A DNA stretch of 64,000 bases from Komarekiella atlantica HA4396-MV6. Lineage in GTDB: Bacteria; Cyanobacteriota; Cyanobacteriia; Cyanobacteriales; Nostocaceae. A program made the position numbers and the translations under genes. The notes beneath the pieces were generated by a model. It ran no database searches, was not told the DNA's origin, and saw only the letters and a program-made list of their open reading frames with translations. Positions 53,107 to 62,324 of this stretch are shown piece by piece (the first letter of the stretch is position 1; each line of letters opens with the position of its first letter). The DNA lies in assembly GCA_019359395.1 (NCBI GenBank), contig JAHHHK010000013.1:62001-126000 (forward strand). Reading direction: 5' to 3'.

Positions 53107-55026
53107 ATGGAAGCATCTTTTGAAATCACCCTACAAATGGTGATCACTGTCCTTGCAGGCATTAGCGCCCAGGTGGTGGCTGCATACCTCCGCTTACCAA
53201 GTATCGTCTTGTTATTGCTGTTGGGCATTTTACTTGGCTCTGATGGCATGGGGCTGCTGCACCCGCATTTGCTAGGCACTGGACTAGAAGTTATTGTCTC
53301 CCTGGCGACGGCAATAATTTTGTTTGAGGGCGGACTCAATTTGGATCTACGAGAGTTGGGTAGAGTCTCAGTCAGCCTGCAATTGCTCGTGACTCTGGGA
53401 ACGCTGATTACACTACTTGGCGGGAGCATGGCAGCTCACTGGCTAGGTGAATTTCCTTGGAATATAGCTTTTCTCTACGCTTCCATAGTCGTAGTTACAG
53501 GCCCAACCGTCATTAGCCCCCTGCTTAAACAAATCAGCGTAGACCGTCAAGTAGCAACTCTTTTGGAAGGGGAAGGGGTTTTAATTGACCCGGTAGGAGC
53601 TATCCTTGCCTTCGTTGTTTTAGATACAATTTTGAACGGCGATGCTGACCCAATCAATGCCATCATCGGTTTACTGTTGCGTCTTGGTATTGGTGGAGCA
53701 ATTGGTGGTGCTGGCGGTTATTTGATGAGCTTGATTTTTAAACGCGCCAATTTTCTGTCAATTGAACTCAAAAATCTGGTAGTGCTGGCTGTACTTTGGA
53801 GTCTGTTTGCTTTAGCCCAGACAATCCGCAGTGAAGCAGGAGTAATGACAACAGTAGTCGCAGGAGCGGTGTTTGCTAATTCTTCGGTGCCAGAAGAACG
53901 CTTATTGAAGAACTTCAAAGGTCAGTTGACAATTCTCAGTGTTTCAGTGCTATTCATCCTCCTAGCAGCTGACTTGTCTATTGCCAGTGTGTTTGCCTTG
54001 GGTTGGGGTAGTTTATTCACCGTTCTGGTACTAATATTCGTCGTTCGTCCAATTAACATCCTTTTATGTACTTGGAACAGTGATCTTAACTGGCGACAAA
54101 AACTGTTTTTAAGTTGGGTTGCTCCCAGAGGAATTGTTGCTGCTTCTGTTGCTTCTTTATTTGCAATTTTGCTGACACAGCATGGCTTCAACGGCGGTGA
54201 TTCCATCAAAGCTCTAGTTTTTCTCACAATTATCATGACAGTTGTCTGTCAAGGGCTAACAGCTGGATGGATTGCTCAGTGCTTAAAAATCACCTCCAAA
54301 GATGCAACTGGAGCGGTGATTGTTGGTTGTAATCCCCTGAGTCTTTTGATTGCTCGGTTCTTTCAAGAGCGGGGAGAAAACGTGGTGATGATTGATACTG
54401 ATCCAGATTGTTTTGAGCAAGCTAAAGCACAAAATCTCCGGGTTATTGCTAGCAGTGCCTTGGATGCTGATGTTTTGGAAGAGGCGGGACTTGCTTCTCT
54501 GGGAACTTTTCTCGCTATGACTAAGAATGGCGAAGTGAATTTTGTTTTGGCTCAACGTGCAGCAGAGGAGTTTAATCCGCCGCGTGTATTAGCAGTTTTT
54601 CCTCGTGATCGGCAAGCTACTAGTTCAAATGAGAATAAAGTTAACCAAGCCTTCATCCCAGATTTAGCAATCAAGACTTGGAATGAGTATCTGAGTGATG
54701 GGCGAGTTAAGCTGGGGACAACTACACTAGTTGAGTCAGAATTTGCCAATCAAAGCGATCGCATCCAGGAAATGATTCGGACTAAGGTGTTGATACCGTT
54801 ATTGCTAGAGCGAGAAGAACGCCTACAAGTAATGCCTGCAAATCAAGAATGGGAAGTAGGCGATCGCATTATCTACCTATTGTATGACCCCAGACCGAAG
54901 CTTTTAAAACGCCTATCTGGTGCTACCCAGTCTACTCGCCTGTCTCTAGAAAAGTTACCAGAGGTTGAGGAAGTCACCTTAGCTCAATTATCTCAACTTT
55001 CAACCAGTGAGGTTCCTGGGGGATGA
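53107..55026 (+). CDS. Na+/H+ antiporter (CPA1) with TrkA-N regulatory domain
   Basis: 639 aa. About 12 transmembrane helices with the CPA1 signatures ATAIILFEGGLNLDLRELG, VVVTGPTVISPLLKQ and EGEGVLIDPVGAILAFVVLD (the transport Asp region). After about residue 390 a Rossmann TrkA-N/RCK domain follows (GAVIVGCNPLSLLIARFFQE, VMIDTDPD), then a C-terminal domain. It exchanges Na+ (or K+) for H+ and may be gated by nucleotide binding. Single gene converging on the cytochrome b-like gene. Confidence 0.92.
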   Translation: MEASFEITLQMVITVLAGISAQVVAAYLRLPSIVLLLLLGILLGSDGMGLLHPHLLGTGLEVIVSLATAIILFEGGLNLDLRELGRVSVSLQLLVTLGTLITLLGGSMAAHWLGEFPWNIAFLYASIVVVTGPTVISPLLKQISVDRQVATLLEGEGVLIDPVGAILAFVVLDTILNGDADPINAIIGLLLRLGIGGAIGGAGGYLMSLIFKRANFLSIELKNLVVLAVLWSLFALAQTIRSEAGVMTTVVAGAVFANSSVPEERLLKNFKGQLTILSVSVLFILLAADLSIASVFALGWGSLFTVLVLIFVVRPINILLCTWNSDLNWRQKLFLSWVAPRGIVAASVASLFAILLTQHGFNGGDSIKALVFLTIIMTVVCQGLTAGWIAQCLKITSKDATGAVIVGCNPLSLLIARFFQERGENVVMIDTDPDCFEQAKAQNLRVIASSALDADVLEEAGLASLGTFLAMTKNGEVNFVLAQRAAEEFNPPRVLAVFPRDRQATSSNENKVNQAFIPDLAIKTWNEYLSDGRVKLGTTTLVESEFANQSDRIQEMIRTKVLIPLLLEREERLQVMPANQEWEVGDRIIYLLYDPRPKLLKRLSGATQSTRLSLEKLPEVEEVTLAQLSQLSTSEVPGG

Positions 55027-55157
55027 GAAGAGGGCAGGGGGAGCAGGGGACGACAAGGGAGAAATAAATACATACATCCTGTCATCCTATCTCCTGTTTC
55101 CCGTCTCTTAACTCAGCACGGGCTAAACCATAGCTATCTGCGCTTCAGCACTCACTA

Positions 55158-55808
55158 TTAGCTTTGGGAAGGGATAAACTCGCCTTCTTGTGGTTGCGAA
55201 TTAGCAAATTTAAATTTCTCTTGATACATTTGCTTTTCTTGCCACAGTAAAGCAGATAAATGTACCACAGCAAGAATTAGGGTAGCCACTGAGATCAGAT
55301 AACTGTGTATGGTGTAGAGGTGTTGGATGGTAACGGTGCTAATAGCTCCACCGCCAATCAGGATATCGCGCAGTTGTCCACCGATAAAAGGAATTGCTTC
55401 GATGGTTCCTAGCTCAATGCTAAAACGCCAGTATCCTTCTTGAGTCCAGTCTAAGAGCATTGCACTCCAATCTAGGGCGATCGCACTTAGGGCAAACAAT
55501 ATTCCACTAATCCAAGCAACCAGCCAACTCTTGCAAAATTGCCGACCTAAAAACATCACCACAATTTGAATTAAGGCAACGACAATTACTGCATTACCTG
55601 AAATCTCATGTGTTCGATGAAATAGCCAGCCGTATGGCACTTCTGTATTAATTCTTCTCAAAGAATTATAAGCACCGCCTGCTGTCGGTTCGTAATCAAA
55701 AGAAAGTAAAACTCCTGTAGAGAGATAAATTAAACACAGAGTAAGAATTACGACTGCTAATGTCGTTGCCAGTCGCCGCAAAATCCTATCGAACTGAGTG
55801 CTTTGCAT
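55158..55808 (-). CDS. PetB-like cytochrome b6 paralogue missing one haem ligand
   Basis: 216 aa, the same length as PetB and alignable end to end: LSTGVLLSFDYEPTAGGAYN, PYGWLFHRTHE, EAIPFIGGQLRDILIGGG, TVTIQHLYTIHSY. PetB His86, His187 and His202 correspond to His67, His168 and His183. PetB His100 corresponds to Gln81 (exact 14-residue spacing), and Cys35 (covalent haem c) to Thr. So it should bind one b haem fully and the second with only one His, if at all. It is an orphan gene with no petD or petA beside it; role unknown. Confidence 0.8.
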   Translation of the reverse strand: MQSTQFDRILRRLATTLAVVILTLCLIYLSTGVLLSFDYEPTAGGAYNSLRRINTEVPYGWLFHRTHEISGNAVIVVALIQIVVMFLGRQFCKSWLVAWISGILFALSAIALDWSAMLLDWTQEGYWRFSIELGTIEAIPFIGGQLRDILIGGGAISTVTIQHLYTIHSYLISVATLILAVVHLSALLWQEKQMYQEKFKFANSQPQEGEFIPSQS

Positions 55809-55907
55809 GGCTAAGCTCTCCTGACTTAAGTGAGTATTTATTCTTATTACAATTTTAGCTAAGAAAAATTAAGATATTTTACTTTTTTAAGACTCTGATA
55901 AATTTTT

Positions 55908-56621
55908 TTAAACTAAATACTGCACCCAAGCTTTTAACGGTTGTGGTGAGCCATACCAAATGCCAGGGTTTCTGGGAGAATGCCTTACACCTTCGATAAC
56001 CAGATTTTCTGCCCCCTCTAGATGAGCAGCTTCAATGGGCGTGATCCCATCGCCCCAAGTATTACCCTTGCCACAGGTTAATTGGTAACTACTGTAAGCT
56101 AACCAGCTACCGCGCCGCCTTTGCCCAAAGATAGTTTTGCCAGCTACGCAAATGTAACGAACGTCTTTGTAAAAAGCTCCAGGGTAATTATTGGTGACAA
56201 AATCCAGATTCCAGCGTGTCCAGCGTTCTTGGCTAATATGGGGTGTACCCAAGGTAACGAGGGTCGCAACTAGGGAATGTGCTTCCCAGAGAGATGGGTT
56301 AAGCTCACCGCGTGCCGAATAAGGCTTTTCTCCCATGTAGATGCGAGATATCCATCCCCCGGCTGAGTGACCAATCAAGTTAATTTGAGTAGCGTTATGT
56401 TGTTGCAATATCTGCTTGACAGTGCGATCAAGTTGCCACAGAATCGGTGTTACTGGTCTACCGCCGAGAGTGGGTAGCCAATCACGTCGTCGCAGTGGTA
56501 CTGTAAACGTGGGAAAACCCAACTGTTGTAGTGATTGTTCTAGTTGGCGGTAGGCGATCGCACTTTCTAAATATCCAGGTAAAATAACTGTCGGTAATGG
56601 CATTTTGGATTTTGAATGCAA
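55908..56621 (-). CDS. Alpha/beta hydrolase (lipase-like)
   Basis: 237 aa. The nucleophile elbow INLIGHSAGGWISRI (Ser of GHSAGG) and a preceding oxyanion region (VILPGYLESAIAY) show a serine hydrolase; His is likely in VRHSPRNPG near the C-terminus, and Asp in WGDGITPIEAAHL. The family is common in cyanobacteria and plants as esterase/lipase-like proteins. Substrate unknown. Confidence 0.85.
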   Translation of the reverse strand: MHSKSKMPLPTVILPGYLESAIAYRQLEQSLQQLGFPTFTVPLRRRDWLPTLGGRPVTPILWQLDRTVKQILQQHNATQINLIGHSAGGWISRIYMGEKPYSARGELNPSLWEAHSLVATLVTLGTPHISQERWTRWNLDFVTNNYPGAFYKDVRYICVAGKTIFGQRRRGSWLAYSSYQLTCGKGNTWGDGITPIEAAHLEGAENLVIEGVRHSPRNPGIWYGSPQPLKAWVQYLV

Positions 56622-57184
56622 GCATGTAGCGAAAATTTCGAGTCAGGCGCGTGCAAATAAAGATCTGATTTGAGATTTTTTTAACAAATATCTAAATACC
56701 CATAATGGTCTTTATTGCTGGAATACTCAATAAATCAAATTGGGAAAGCTGGAAACAGCTTTAGAGTCTGCGGATGTGGTAATATTATCAGAAGTAGTTA
56801 GGTCTACGATTCAATTGTGACAACTGTTACAGAAGCGTCGAGTTATAAAAAAGTAAAGTAAAACAACATAACTTGAGTAAATTGTAGTTATACATACAGG
56901 AATTGTGCGATAGCTTAAACAGTTAACTGCTCGATATCTCAGTTTCTCGGACAATTCACAAAAATCAAAAGTACTAATTTTTAAAATGTCTCGCTAGCAA
57001 GTGCAACTTCAAATTATAATATTGCATCATTATAAATGCTTCAAATAATGATAATGCCAATCTTGCTGTTTTGAGTGCCAAGCATAAGAAGTTATTATTT
57101 GTGAAGGGAAGCATCTACAGCAATATAGTCTGAAAGATAAGATCGCTATTAAACTGCAACTGAGCCGAGTGAACGATAACAGCT
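56622..57184. other. AT-rich intergenic region
   Basis: 563 AT-rich bases between divergent genes, holding two promoters. No RNA, operator or repeat was recognised. Confidence 0.4.
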
Positions 57185-58765
57185 ATGTCTAACGTCTCCC
57201 TGCTAAAAAATATACCAGATATCTTAAGCCAGCCAATTGGAATAGCAGCTATAGCCTCTATTGGCATCCACGGTGCTATTGCATTGATTGTGCCATTAAT
57301 GCCTGTGGACTCTAGCAAACCCAGAGAAGCAGCAAAAACAGTCGGACTCCTGGAATTAAGCCCAACCGACCAAGCACGTCTGCCACAAAATCCAAATACA
57401 CCTCAAGTAGCCCTACAACAGCAACTTCCCCCAACAGGGCAAGTTTCGCCTCCAAACTTTAGTGCCCAGACTGTACTGCCTCCACTGCCACCCGCCACCT
57501 CTAGCCAGTTCACACTGCCATCACTACCTCAATCACTTAACAACTATCGCGTTTCCTCATTGCCTACAAAGCAGTCGGTGCGGATGGTTCCCAGAGTAAA
57601 CTTAGGATTTAATGCCGCTGGTTTCAATGCCAGTGGGAAGTTTTCCTCATCAGCGGTTCCTCGTTTAAGTGACAGTGACATCAAATACGAAGCATCTAAG
57701 CCGCTGCCTGTAAACAAATTACCGGAATTGCAGTCGCAGAAAATACCTGATGATATTCTGCGGAATGCCCAATATCCTAACCTTTCTGAGACTACCTCTA
57801 CTACAGCAGTGCCAGGAAATACCACCCCGCAAACCACGCCAGGTAGTGTATCCCAAATTGCTCAAAACCAGCAACAAGTAGCTCCCATTGGACAACCTCT
57901 ACAAGGTGCAGACAACTTAGCTCTAGCAGGGCAAAGCTTGCCAAAATTGCAGCCGGGAACTATGCCCAATACACCTGAGTTACCCTCAAAAGCGATCGAA
58001 CAGGCGATCGCCCAGGTAAACTCTTATGAAGACTTAAGAAAAATAGTCCGGCAAGAATACCCCAATGCAGAAGAAAAAGCAGTCATCCGTGACACAATCC
58101 CTACAGATAAACCGAATCTGCAAGGCACTGTATTGGGTGTATTAGTAGTAGATCCTGATGGCAAGGTCTTAGATATCAAGTTCCAAAATAAGTCAATCTC
58201 TCCTGAACTGCAATTAAAAGCAAGAGAATATTTCAACACGCAACCCCCCAAGGGAGAAAAGCAAACTAGTTCTTACCCATTTAGCTTGAGTTTCCAAAAT
58301 AACAGCAACCCTATTGGAACTACTCAAGTTACTCCCAAACCTCTATCAGAACTGCAAAATAGAAATAACCAACTAGCGCCCTTACCAGCAGTTAATCCCA
58401 CACCATTACCTGAACTGCGAATCAGGAACAACCAGCCTACACCATCATCGGTAACTACTCCTAAACCATTGTCGGAATTACGAAACAGAAATAACCAGCT
58501 AAAACCCTTACCGACAGCTAATCCCAAACCATTATTGGAACTACGAAACAGAAATAATCAACCAGCAGTTACACCCAAACCATTATTGGAACTGCGAAAT
58601 AGAACCAATCAACCAGCGCCATCATCAGCAGCTAGGCTCAAACCATTATCTGTGCCAACAGTAAATAACGATCAATCTACACTCTCTGCTGAATCTGATC
58701 AAAAGCTATTAGAACAGTTGCGTCAGCTCAAGCAAAACAGAGAGAAATCTGTTCAAGAAAAATAA
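57185..58765 (+). CDS. TonB-like energy transducer with tandem C-terminal repeats
   Basis: 526 aa. One N-terminal transmembrane helix (IGIAAIASIGIHGAIALIVP, about 18-37), a long Pro/Gln-rich periplasmic linker, and a TonB-C-like domain (about 280-375: TVLGVLVVDPDGKVLDIKFQ, then LKAREYFNTQPP). After that comes a run of five PLxELRNRNNQ-type units (about 380-480) and a Lys/Gln-rich end. The first half fits a TonB that would energise receptors such as the one at 1-4 kb. ExbB/ExbD genes are not seen. The repeat tail is unusual for TonB. Confidence 0.7.
   Translation: MSNVSLLKNIPDILSQPIGIAAIASIGIHGAIALIVPLMPVDSSKPREAAKTVGLLELSPTDQARLPQNPNTPQVALQQQLPPTGQVSPPNFSAQTVLPPLPPATSSQFTLPSLPQSLNNYRVSSLPTKQSVRMVPRVNLGFNAAGFNASGKFSSSAVPRLSDSDIKYEASKPLPVNKLPELQSQKIPDDILRNAQYPNLSETTSTTAVPGNTTPQTTPGSVSQIAQNQQQVAPIGQPLQGADNLALAGQSLPKLQPGTMPNTPELPSKAIEQAIAQVNSYEDLRKIVRQEYPNAEEKAVIRDTIPTDKPNLQGTVLGVLVVDPDGKVLDIKFQNKSISPELQLKAREYFNTQPPKGEKQTSSYPFSLSFQNNSNPIGTTQVTPKPLSELQNRNNQLAPLPAVNPTPLPELRIRNNQPTPSSVTTPKPLSELRNRNNQLKPLPTANPKPLLELRNRNNQPAVTPKPLLELRNRTNQPAPSSAARLKPLSVPTVNNDQSTLSAESDQKLLEQLRQLKQNREKSVQEK
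58327..58650 (+). repeat. Tandem PLxELRNRNNQ-coding repeats
   Basis: Five units of about 20-26 residues with the core PL-x-ELRNRNNQ, separated by Pro/Ala/Thr-rich linkers, plus a decayed sixth. Copy-number change is likely among strains. Confidence 0.8.
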
Positions 58766-59293
58766 AAATCTGTTGGTAGTTTTGGGTTAAGTATAAGCGC
58801 AAAATGATGAATGATAAATCTTGAATTTTTATCATTCATTCTAAAAAATCATGATTATTTGATACCGAATTCAGATTTATGTAGAAGATATTCCTGTTTT
58901 TAAGGGGAATTTTGAAGTTTCCACTTTAGGACTTACGCAAAAAACCTTTTAAACTCTCATTCCCCCGTGACCCCTGTCTTGAAAAGTTCAGAGACGCTCC
59001 TGCGCCGCTCGTAGAGAAGGCTTTACGCGTCGGAAACCTCTCTTACAAAGTTCTGAGCGGAGGTTTCCTCCGCTCAGACTTCTCTTTGCCTACAGAACTT
59101 TTCGCTGCGGCAAGCTGCTCCGCGTCTACGTTTTTCCGTCACCTGTGCGTAAGTCCTACACTTTTTCAAGCTTGCTTTAATGGGATGCGCGGAGTATATA
59201 TTTAAGATTGTCAGTCCGTAAGTTCTAACAGAAAAACCCTCTGGAAAACCAAAGGGATTTTGTTCTATCGGACAAATAAACCTTTTAGCTACT
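58766..59293. other. Intergenic region with repeat element
   Basis: 528 bases between converging genes, of which 58927-59158 is the TA-flanked MITE. The rest has no recognised feature. Confidence 0.5.
58927..59158. mobile_element. TA-flanked MITE with 13-bp inverted ends taggacttacgca
   Basis: taggacttacgca (58927-58939) and tgcgtaagtccta (59146-59158) are exact inverted repeats. The 232-bp interior includes a palindrome (59053-59077) shared in modified form with 32173-32190 and has no coding frame. The TA at both ends suggests mobilisation by an IS630/Tc1-type transposase encoded elsewhere. Confidence 0.75.
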
Positions 59294-59638
59294 TTACCAG
59301 CCTTGCTTTGCTTGTTGGGAAACGTAAGTAGCTACCTCTAAAATTTCCTGAGAGCTTAACTTGCTTTTGAAGGCAGGCATAGCATTTTTACCATTCTGCA
59401 CTTGGTAAATAATTGCCTGAATTGAGTCGCTATCATAATTTGCGAGGTACTTTGATAATGCTTCTTTCTTCAAGGTTTTGTGGTTAACAAGGATGTTACC
59501 ACCACCTATGTGGCAGGAAGCGCAGTTAGCATCAAAAATTTTGGCACCGATGAATATTTCAGCAGCTAATGCTGGATGAATGAATGTTAATTTAGACAAA
59601 GCGATCGCTAATAGCAAGATTAATAAAAATATTCTCAA
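59294..59638 (-). CDS. petJ: Cytochrome c6
   Basis: 114 aa from TTG 59638, chosen because GAGGAG stands six bases upstream and it gives a proper signal peptide (FLLILLLAIALSKLTFIHPA, then LAA); an ATG at 59680 would add 14 odd residues. Lumenal electron carrier from cytochrome b6f to photosystem I, or to oxidase. The haem site CASCH (39-43), GKNAMPAF with the Met ligand (about Met87) and the C-terminal YVSQQAKQGW match cytochrome c6. It usually replaces plastocyanin under copper limitation; petE lies 400 bp away on the same strand. Confidence 0.88.
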   Translation of the reverse strand: MRIFLLILLLAIALSKLTFIHPALAAEIFIGAKIFDANCASCHIGGGNILVNHKTLKKEALSKYLANYDSDSIQAIIYQVQNGKNAMPAFKSKLSSQEILEVATYVSQQAKQGW

Positions 59639-59680
59639 GAAATTCTCCTCGTAACAAGCCTCAGCAACTACAGTTGCCAA

Positions 59681-60083
59681 CCGCTATGTGTACTTTACCC
59701 CATGATGCTCTAGTCTCCATAGAGTATAAACGTGATTAATTCATGATTTAGGCAAATTTGCTCAAAATTGACGGTAACGAGTAATCTCTTCTATCACCAT
59801 GCGGCGTTTAGCATTTTAGCCAGGGAGAGGACTCATTACCGCCCTTTATTAGGCATTGGAGACTGGGAAGATTTGGCTAAAAATTCGCCTCTTGTGAGCG
59901 TAATTCTTCAATCTTAAAGAAGGTTAAAATCTCGTCCCTCATGGGTGGATTTTTTCTTCAGTACCCAATTCCTATTACCCAGCCTCCTTTATCCATTTTG
60001 TCTGCCACCTTAAGACTATGGCGTTTTGCTTTTCGCTAATGCTAACAAGCAAGGAAAATCATCTGATGCCAAAAGTACTATGT
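59681..60083. other. Intergenic region upstream of the cytochrome c6 gene
   Basis: 403 bases between petE (upstream) and petJ (downstream) on the minus strand. It would hold the petJ promoter and any copper-responsive operator; none was identified by eye. Confidence 0.4.
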
Positions 60084-60503
60084 CTAGCCTTCAACAGTGA
60101 TTTTGCCAACCATGCCAGCACCACGGTGAGGTTCACAGTAGAAGGTGTATTCACCAGCTGGTGCGTCTGCGGGGATGGTGGTCTTTTCAGTTTGACCAGG
60201 ACTCATCATCAACTGTTTGTGAGACAGACCTTTGGCTAAATCAGCGCTCTTATTTGGGTTTTTAGCAGCATCAAATACAACGTTGTGGGGAGGAACTTTG
60301 TTGTTCACCCATTCAATTGTGTCGCCTGGCTTAACGGTCAACTTGGCAGGTTCAAATGCCAGCATTCCTTTATCACTACCCAATTTTACCTTATATGTTT
60401 CAGCCGCAGCGCTGGGAGTAAAAACAGCGAAGCTGCTAACAACTAAAAGGATTGTCAACACAGCTAAACCAAAGCGTCGCCAGCTTGCCGCAATCAATTT
60501 CAT
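60084..60503 (-). CDS. petE: Plastocyanin
   Basis: 139 aa precursor of the lumenal copper protein carrying electrons to photosystem I. Signal peptide about 1-34 (ends [11 protein letters not shown]). Copper ligands are all present: His73 (PPHN), Cys123, His126 and Met131 in [20 protein letters not shown] recall petE adjacent to psbV in Nostoc/Anabaena, and psbV lies just upstream here. Confidence 0.96.
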   Translation of the reverse strand: MKLIAASWRRFGLAVLTILLVVSSFAVFTPSAAAETYKVKLGSDKGMLAFEPAKLTVKPGDTIEWVNNKVPPHNVVFDAAKNPNKSADLAKGLSHKQLMMSPGQTEKTTIPADAPAGEYTFYCEPHRGAGMVGKITVEG

Positions 60504-60742
60504 GGCTCTCTCCTAACAAATAGTTTTATTTTTCCTTTTTTATTTTAAATAAAATCAACACCAAATATGACAATCTGTCGTAGATACAATTTTTTTTTCA
60601 ACAATGAGGAGTAATCAATAGCAAAAAATTGTAAATTGATAGATAATACTAGACTGCCATACACCAAAAAGGCGCAAAAAAGAGTTAAATAATAAAAATA
60701 AAATACTTTTTTTATTATTGTTTAGAAATACTCCTTGGCTTT

Positions 60743-61237
60743 TCAAAAATTTTCTGTGCCCCAACCAGGAGCCTTTTGTGCTGCTGTGAGCACGAAAGCC
60801 GCTAAATTTTCCACCTGCTGTTGTGATAACAAACTAGGAGGCATCTGACGGCACCAATATGTTTGTTCACTACCATCGTAGGTCATAGGTTGGCGCATAA
60901 AGCTAAAAAGGGCGTTAATACGATCGCGCTTAGGATTTGCACCCTTAAGTGATTTCAGAGAAAGAGACACCAAGGGATCTGGCAAAGTTGCGCCGCCAAC
61001 ATGGCAATTAAGGCAGTTGGTTTCAAACAGTTTTTTGCCCGCAGATAATTCTTGTGGTGAAAACAAACGGGTATTGCCCTGCTCATCTACATTGAGCTGA
61101 ATTGGCTCAGTAACATGCAAATATCGGACTATATAGGGGTCAATATTGGCAGCTTGAGCAGGTAAGCCATAGCTGAAATAGACTGCAAAAGCAAAGATTA
61201 AAACCAGGAAACGAGCCAAAAATAGACACAGCATCAA
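60743..61237 (-). CDS. psbV2: PsbV2-type cytochrome c
   Basis: 164 aa with signal peptide (about 8-29). Paralogue of PsbV: haem motif CLNCH (75-79) and QPMTYDGSEQTYWCRQMPPS, where the sixth ligand position, His in PsbV, is Cys129. Such His/Cys coordination is known for PsbV2. It may act as an alternative lumenal c-type cytochrome rather than in photosystem II. It sits between petE and psbV on the same strand. Confidence 0.88.
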   Translation of the reverse strand: MMLCLFLARFLVLIFAFAVYFSYGLPAQAANIDPYIVRYLHVTEPIQLNVDEQGNTRLFSPQELSAGKKLFETNCLNCHVGGATLPDPLVSLSLKSLKGANPKRDRINALFSFMRQPMTYDGSEQTYWCRQMPPSLLSQQQVENLAAFVLTAAQKAPGWGTENF

Positions 61238-61308
61238 AAGCTAGTAAGTATGTTGTGGAGCGATCGCCTAAATGTAGGAAATTTTATCCCATTGAGGATG
61301 TCAAAATT

Positions 61309-61419
61309 CTGAGTTCTCAGTCCTGATTCCAGAGAAAAAAATCAAGAATCAACACCGAGACATAGCGAAGTCTGAAAGTCTTTCTTGAATACGCTCAAGT
61401 CTCAGGACTTAGAACTCAG
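61309..61419. repeat. Inverted repeat between psbV2 and psbV
   Basis: Arms at 61309-61326 and 61402-61419 are inverted copies of 18 bases with one mismatch (ctgagttctcagtcctga core), enclosing 75 bases. It may be a palindromic intergenic repeat or a regulatory hairpin. Confidence 0.5.
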
Positions 61420-61491
61420 GACTTCCCTGACAGTAAGGGCAGAATTGCCCCGCCCCTACATCACACAGTATGGAGATTTATTATTGAAAAT

Positions 61492-61983
61492 TTAGTAATA
61501 TATTTTACCTCCTCCCCACTTGGTTCCAACAATTTTTGGTTGCAAGAGAATATGACCGGCGATCGCCTCCAAGTCATCATCCGTCAGATTTCGCATTTCT
61601 GTGAAAATATCTGCACTCTTCATACTGGGGTGTATTTCCGAAATTTCTTCTTCCCCGTCGTAAGTAGTGGGATTTTTCAGGTAATCCACCAAGCCTTCAA
61701 TATTATTACGGTTTGGTGTTGCCAGTGCCAGGTCGTCTGGAGTGAGTCCCACGTTTTGGTTTGTTTTGGTAACTCCCCCAGCATGACATTGGGCGCAAGC
61801 GTAATTAAATAAGCGTTTGCCTTCTTTGACTTGTTTGAGGCTGAGTACGACGGTATCTCCTTGATCATTTAATGGCACTGTTCGGGTAGCTTCGTCCAGT
61901 TCCACCGCTGTCGCGCTACCGACAATCAACTGAAATGTGAGTAAAACAGTAGCCACAACAACGCCAATTAGTCTTCTAAACAT
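61492..61983 (-). CDS. psbV: Photosystem II cytochrome c550
   Basis: 163 aa precursor of the extrinsic lumenal PsbV that stabilises the manganese cluster and its calcium/chloride needs. Signal peptide about 1-27, haem motif CAQCH (63-67), sixth ligand His118 in SEIHPSMKS, and the conserved C-terminus GTKWGGGKIYY. Full length and intact. Confidence 0.97.
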   Translation of the reverse strand: MFRRLIGVVVATVLLTFQLIVGSATAVELDEATRTVPLNDQGDTVVLSLKQVKEGKRLFNYACAQCHAGGVTKTNQNVGLTPDDLALATPNRNNIEGLVDYLKNPTTYDGEEEISEIHPSMKSADIFTEMRNLTDDDLEAIAGHILLQPKIVGTKWGGGKIYY

Positions 61984-62108
61984 GTTTCCCCTTAAAGATT
62001 TTGACGCTCAACACAGCTAATAAAGCGATTCTCAATCTCCATGCTGCTAATTACTAATGGCTCATTGTCTTTTGTCATTAGCGATTAGCCAAAGTCTAAA
62101 ATAGCCCT

Positions 62109-62324
62109 TTAGGTGACTCTGGTATCGCCCACCGAGTCGCTAGTACCTTTTGGGTGTATCTCAGACAATATTTGCGAAATAATTGCCTTTGCATCTTCTA
62201 ACGCCAAACGGGTCTTTTGATGTTTATAGGCAATTCCTAGTTGGTCGCACAGAGAAAACACCTTTTCCACAGTAATACTGTAGTCTGCTGCTATCTCTGC
62301 GATCGATAGGTCTGCAAAACCCAT
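62109..62324 (-). CDS. Small IF2-N-like helical protein
   Basis: 71 aa: LSIAEIAADYSITVEKVFSL then CDQLGIAYKHQKTRLALEDA. This helical pattern resembles the IF2 N-terminal subdomain or a small HTH; databases often name it as an IF-2-like fragment, but no GTPase is present. It is probably a small nucleic-acid-binding protein conserved near psbV. It is not a truncated infB. Confidence 0.6.
   Translation of the reverse strand: MGFADLSIAEIAADYSITVEKVFSLCDQLGIAYKHQKTRLALEDAKAIISQILSEIHPKGTSDSVGDTRVT

Noticed and set aside
52800-53123. 107-codon plus-strand frame upstream of the antiporter
   Set aside because: Low-complexity, Cys/Asn-rich with no family features; it overlaps the antiporter start and likely arises by chance.
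62109-62324. Truncated infB (IF-2) pseudogene
   Set aside because: The frame has its own start and stop, no GTPase remnants flank it, and it looks like a free-standing small protein.
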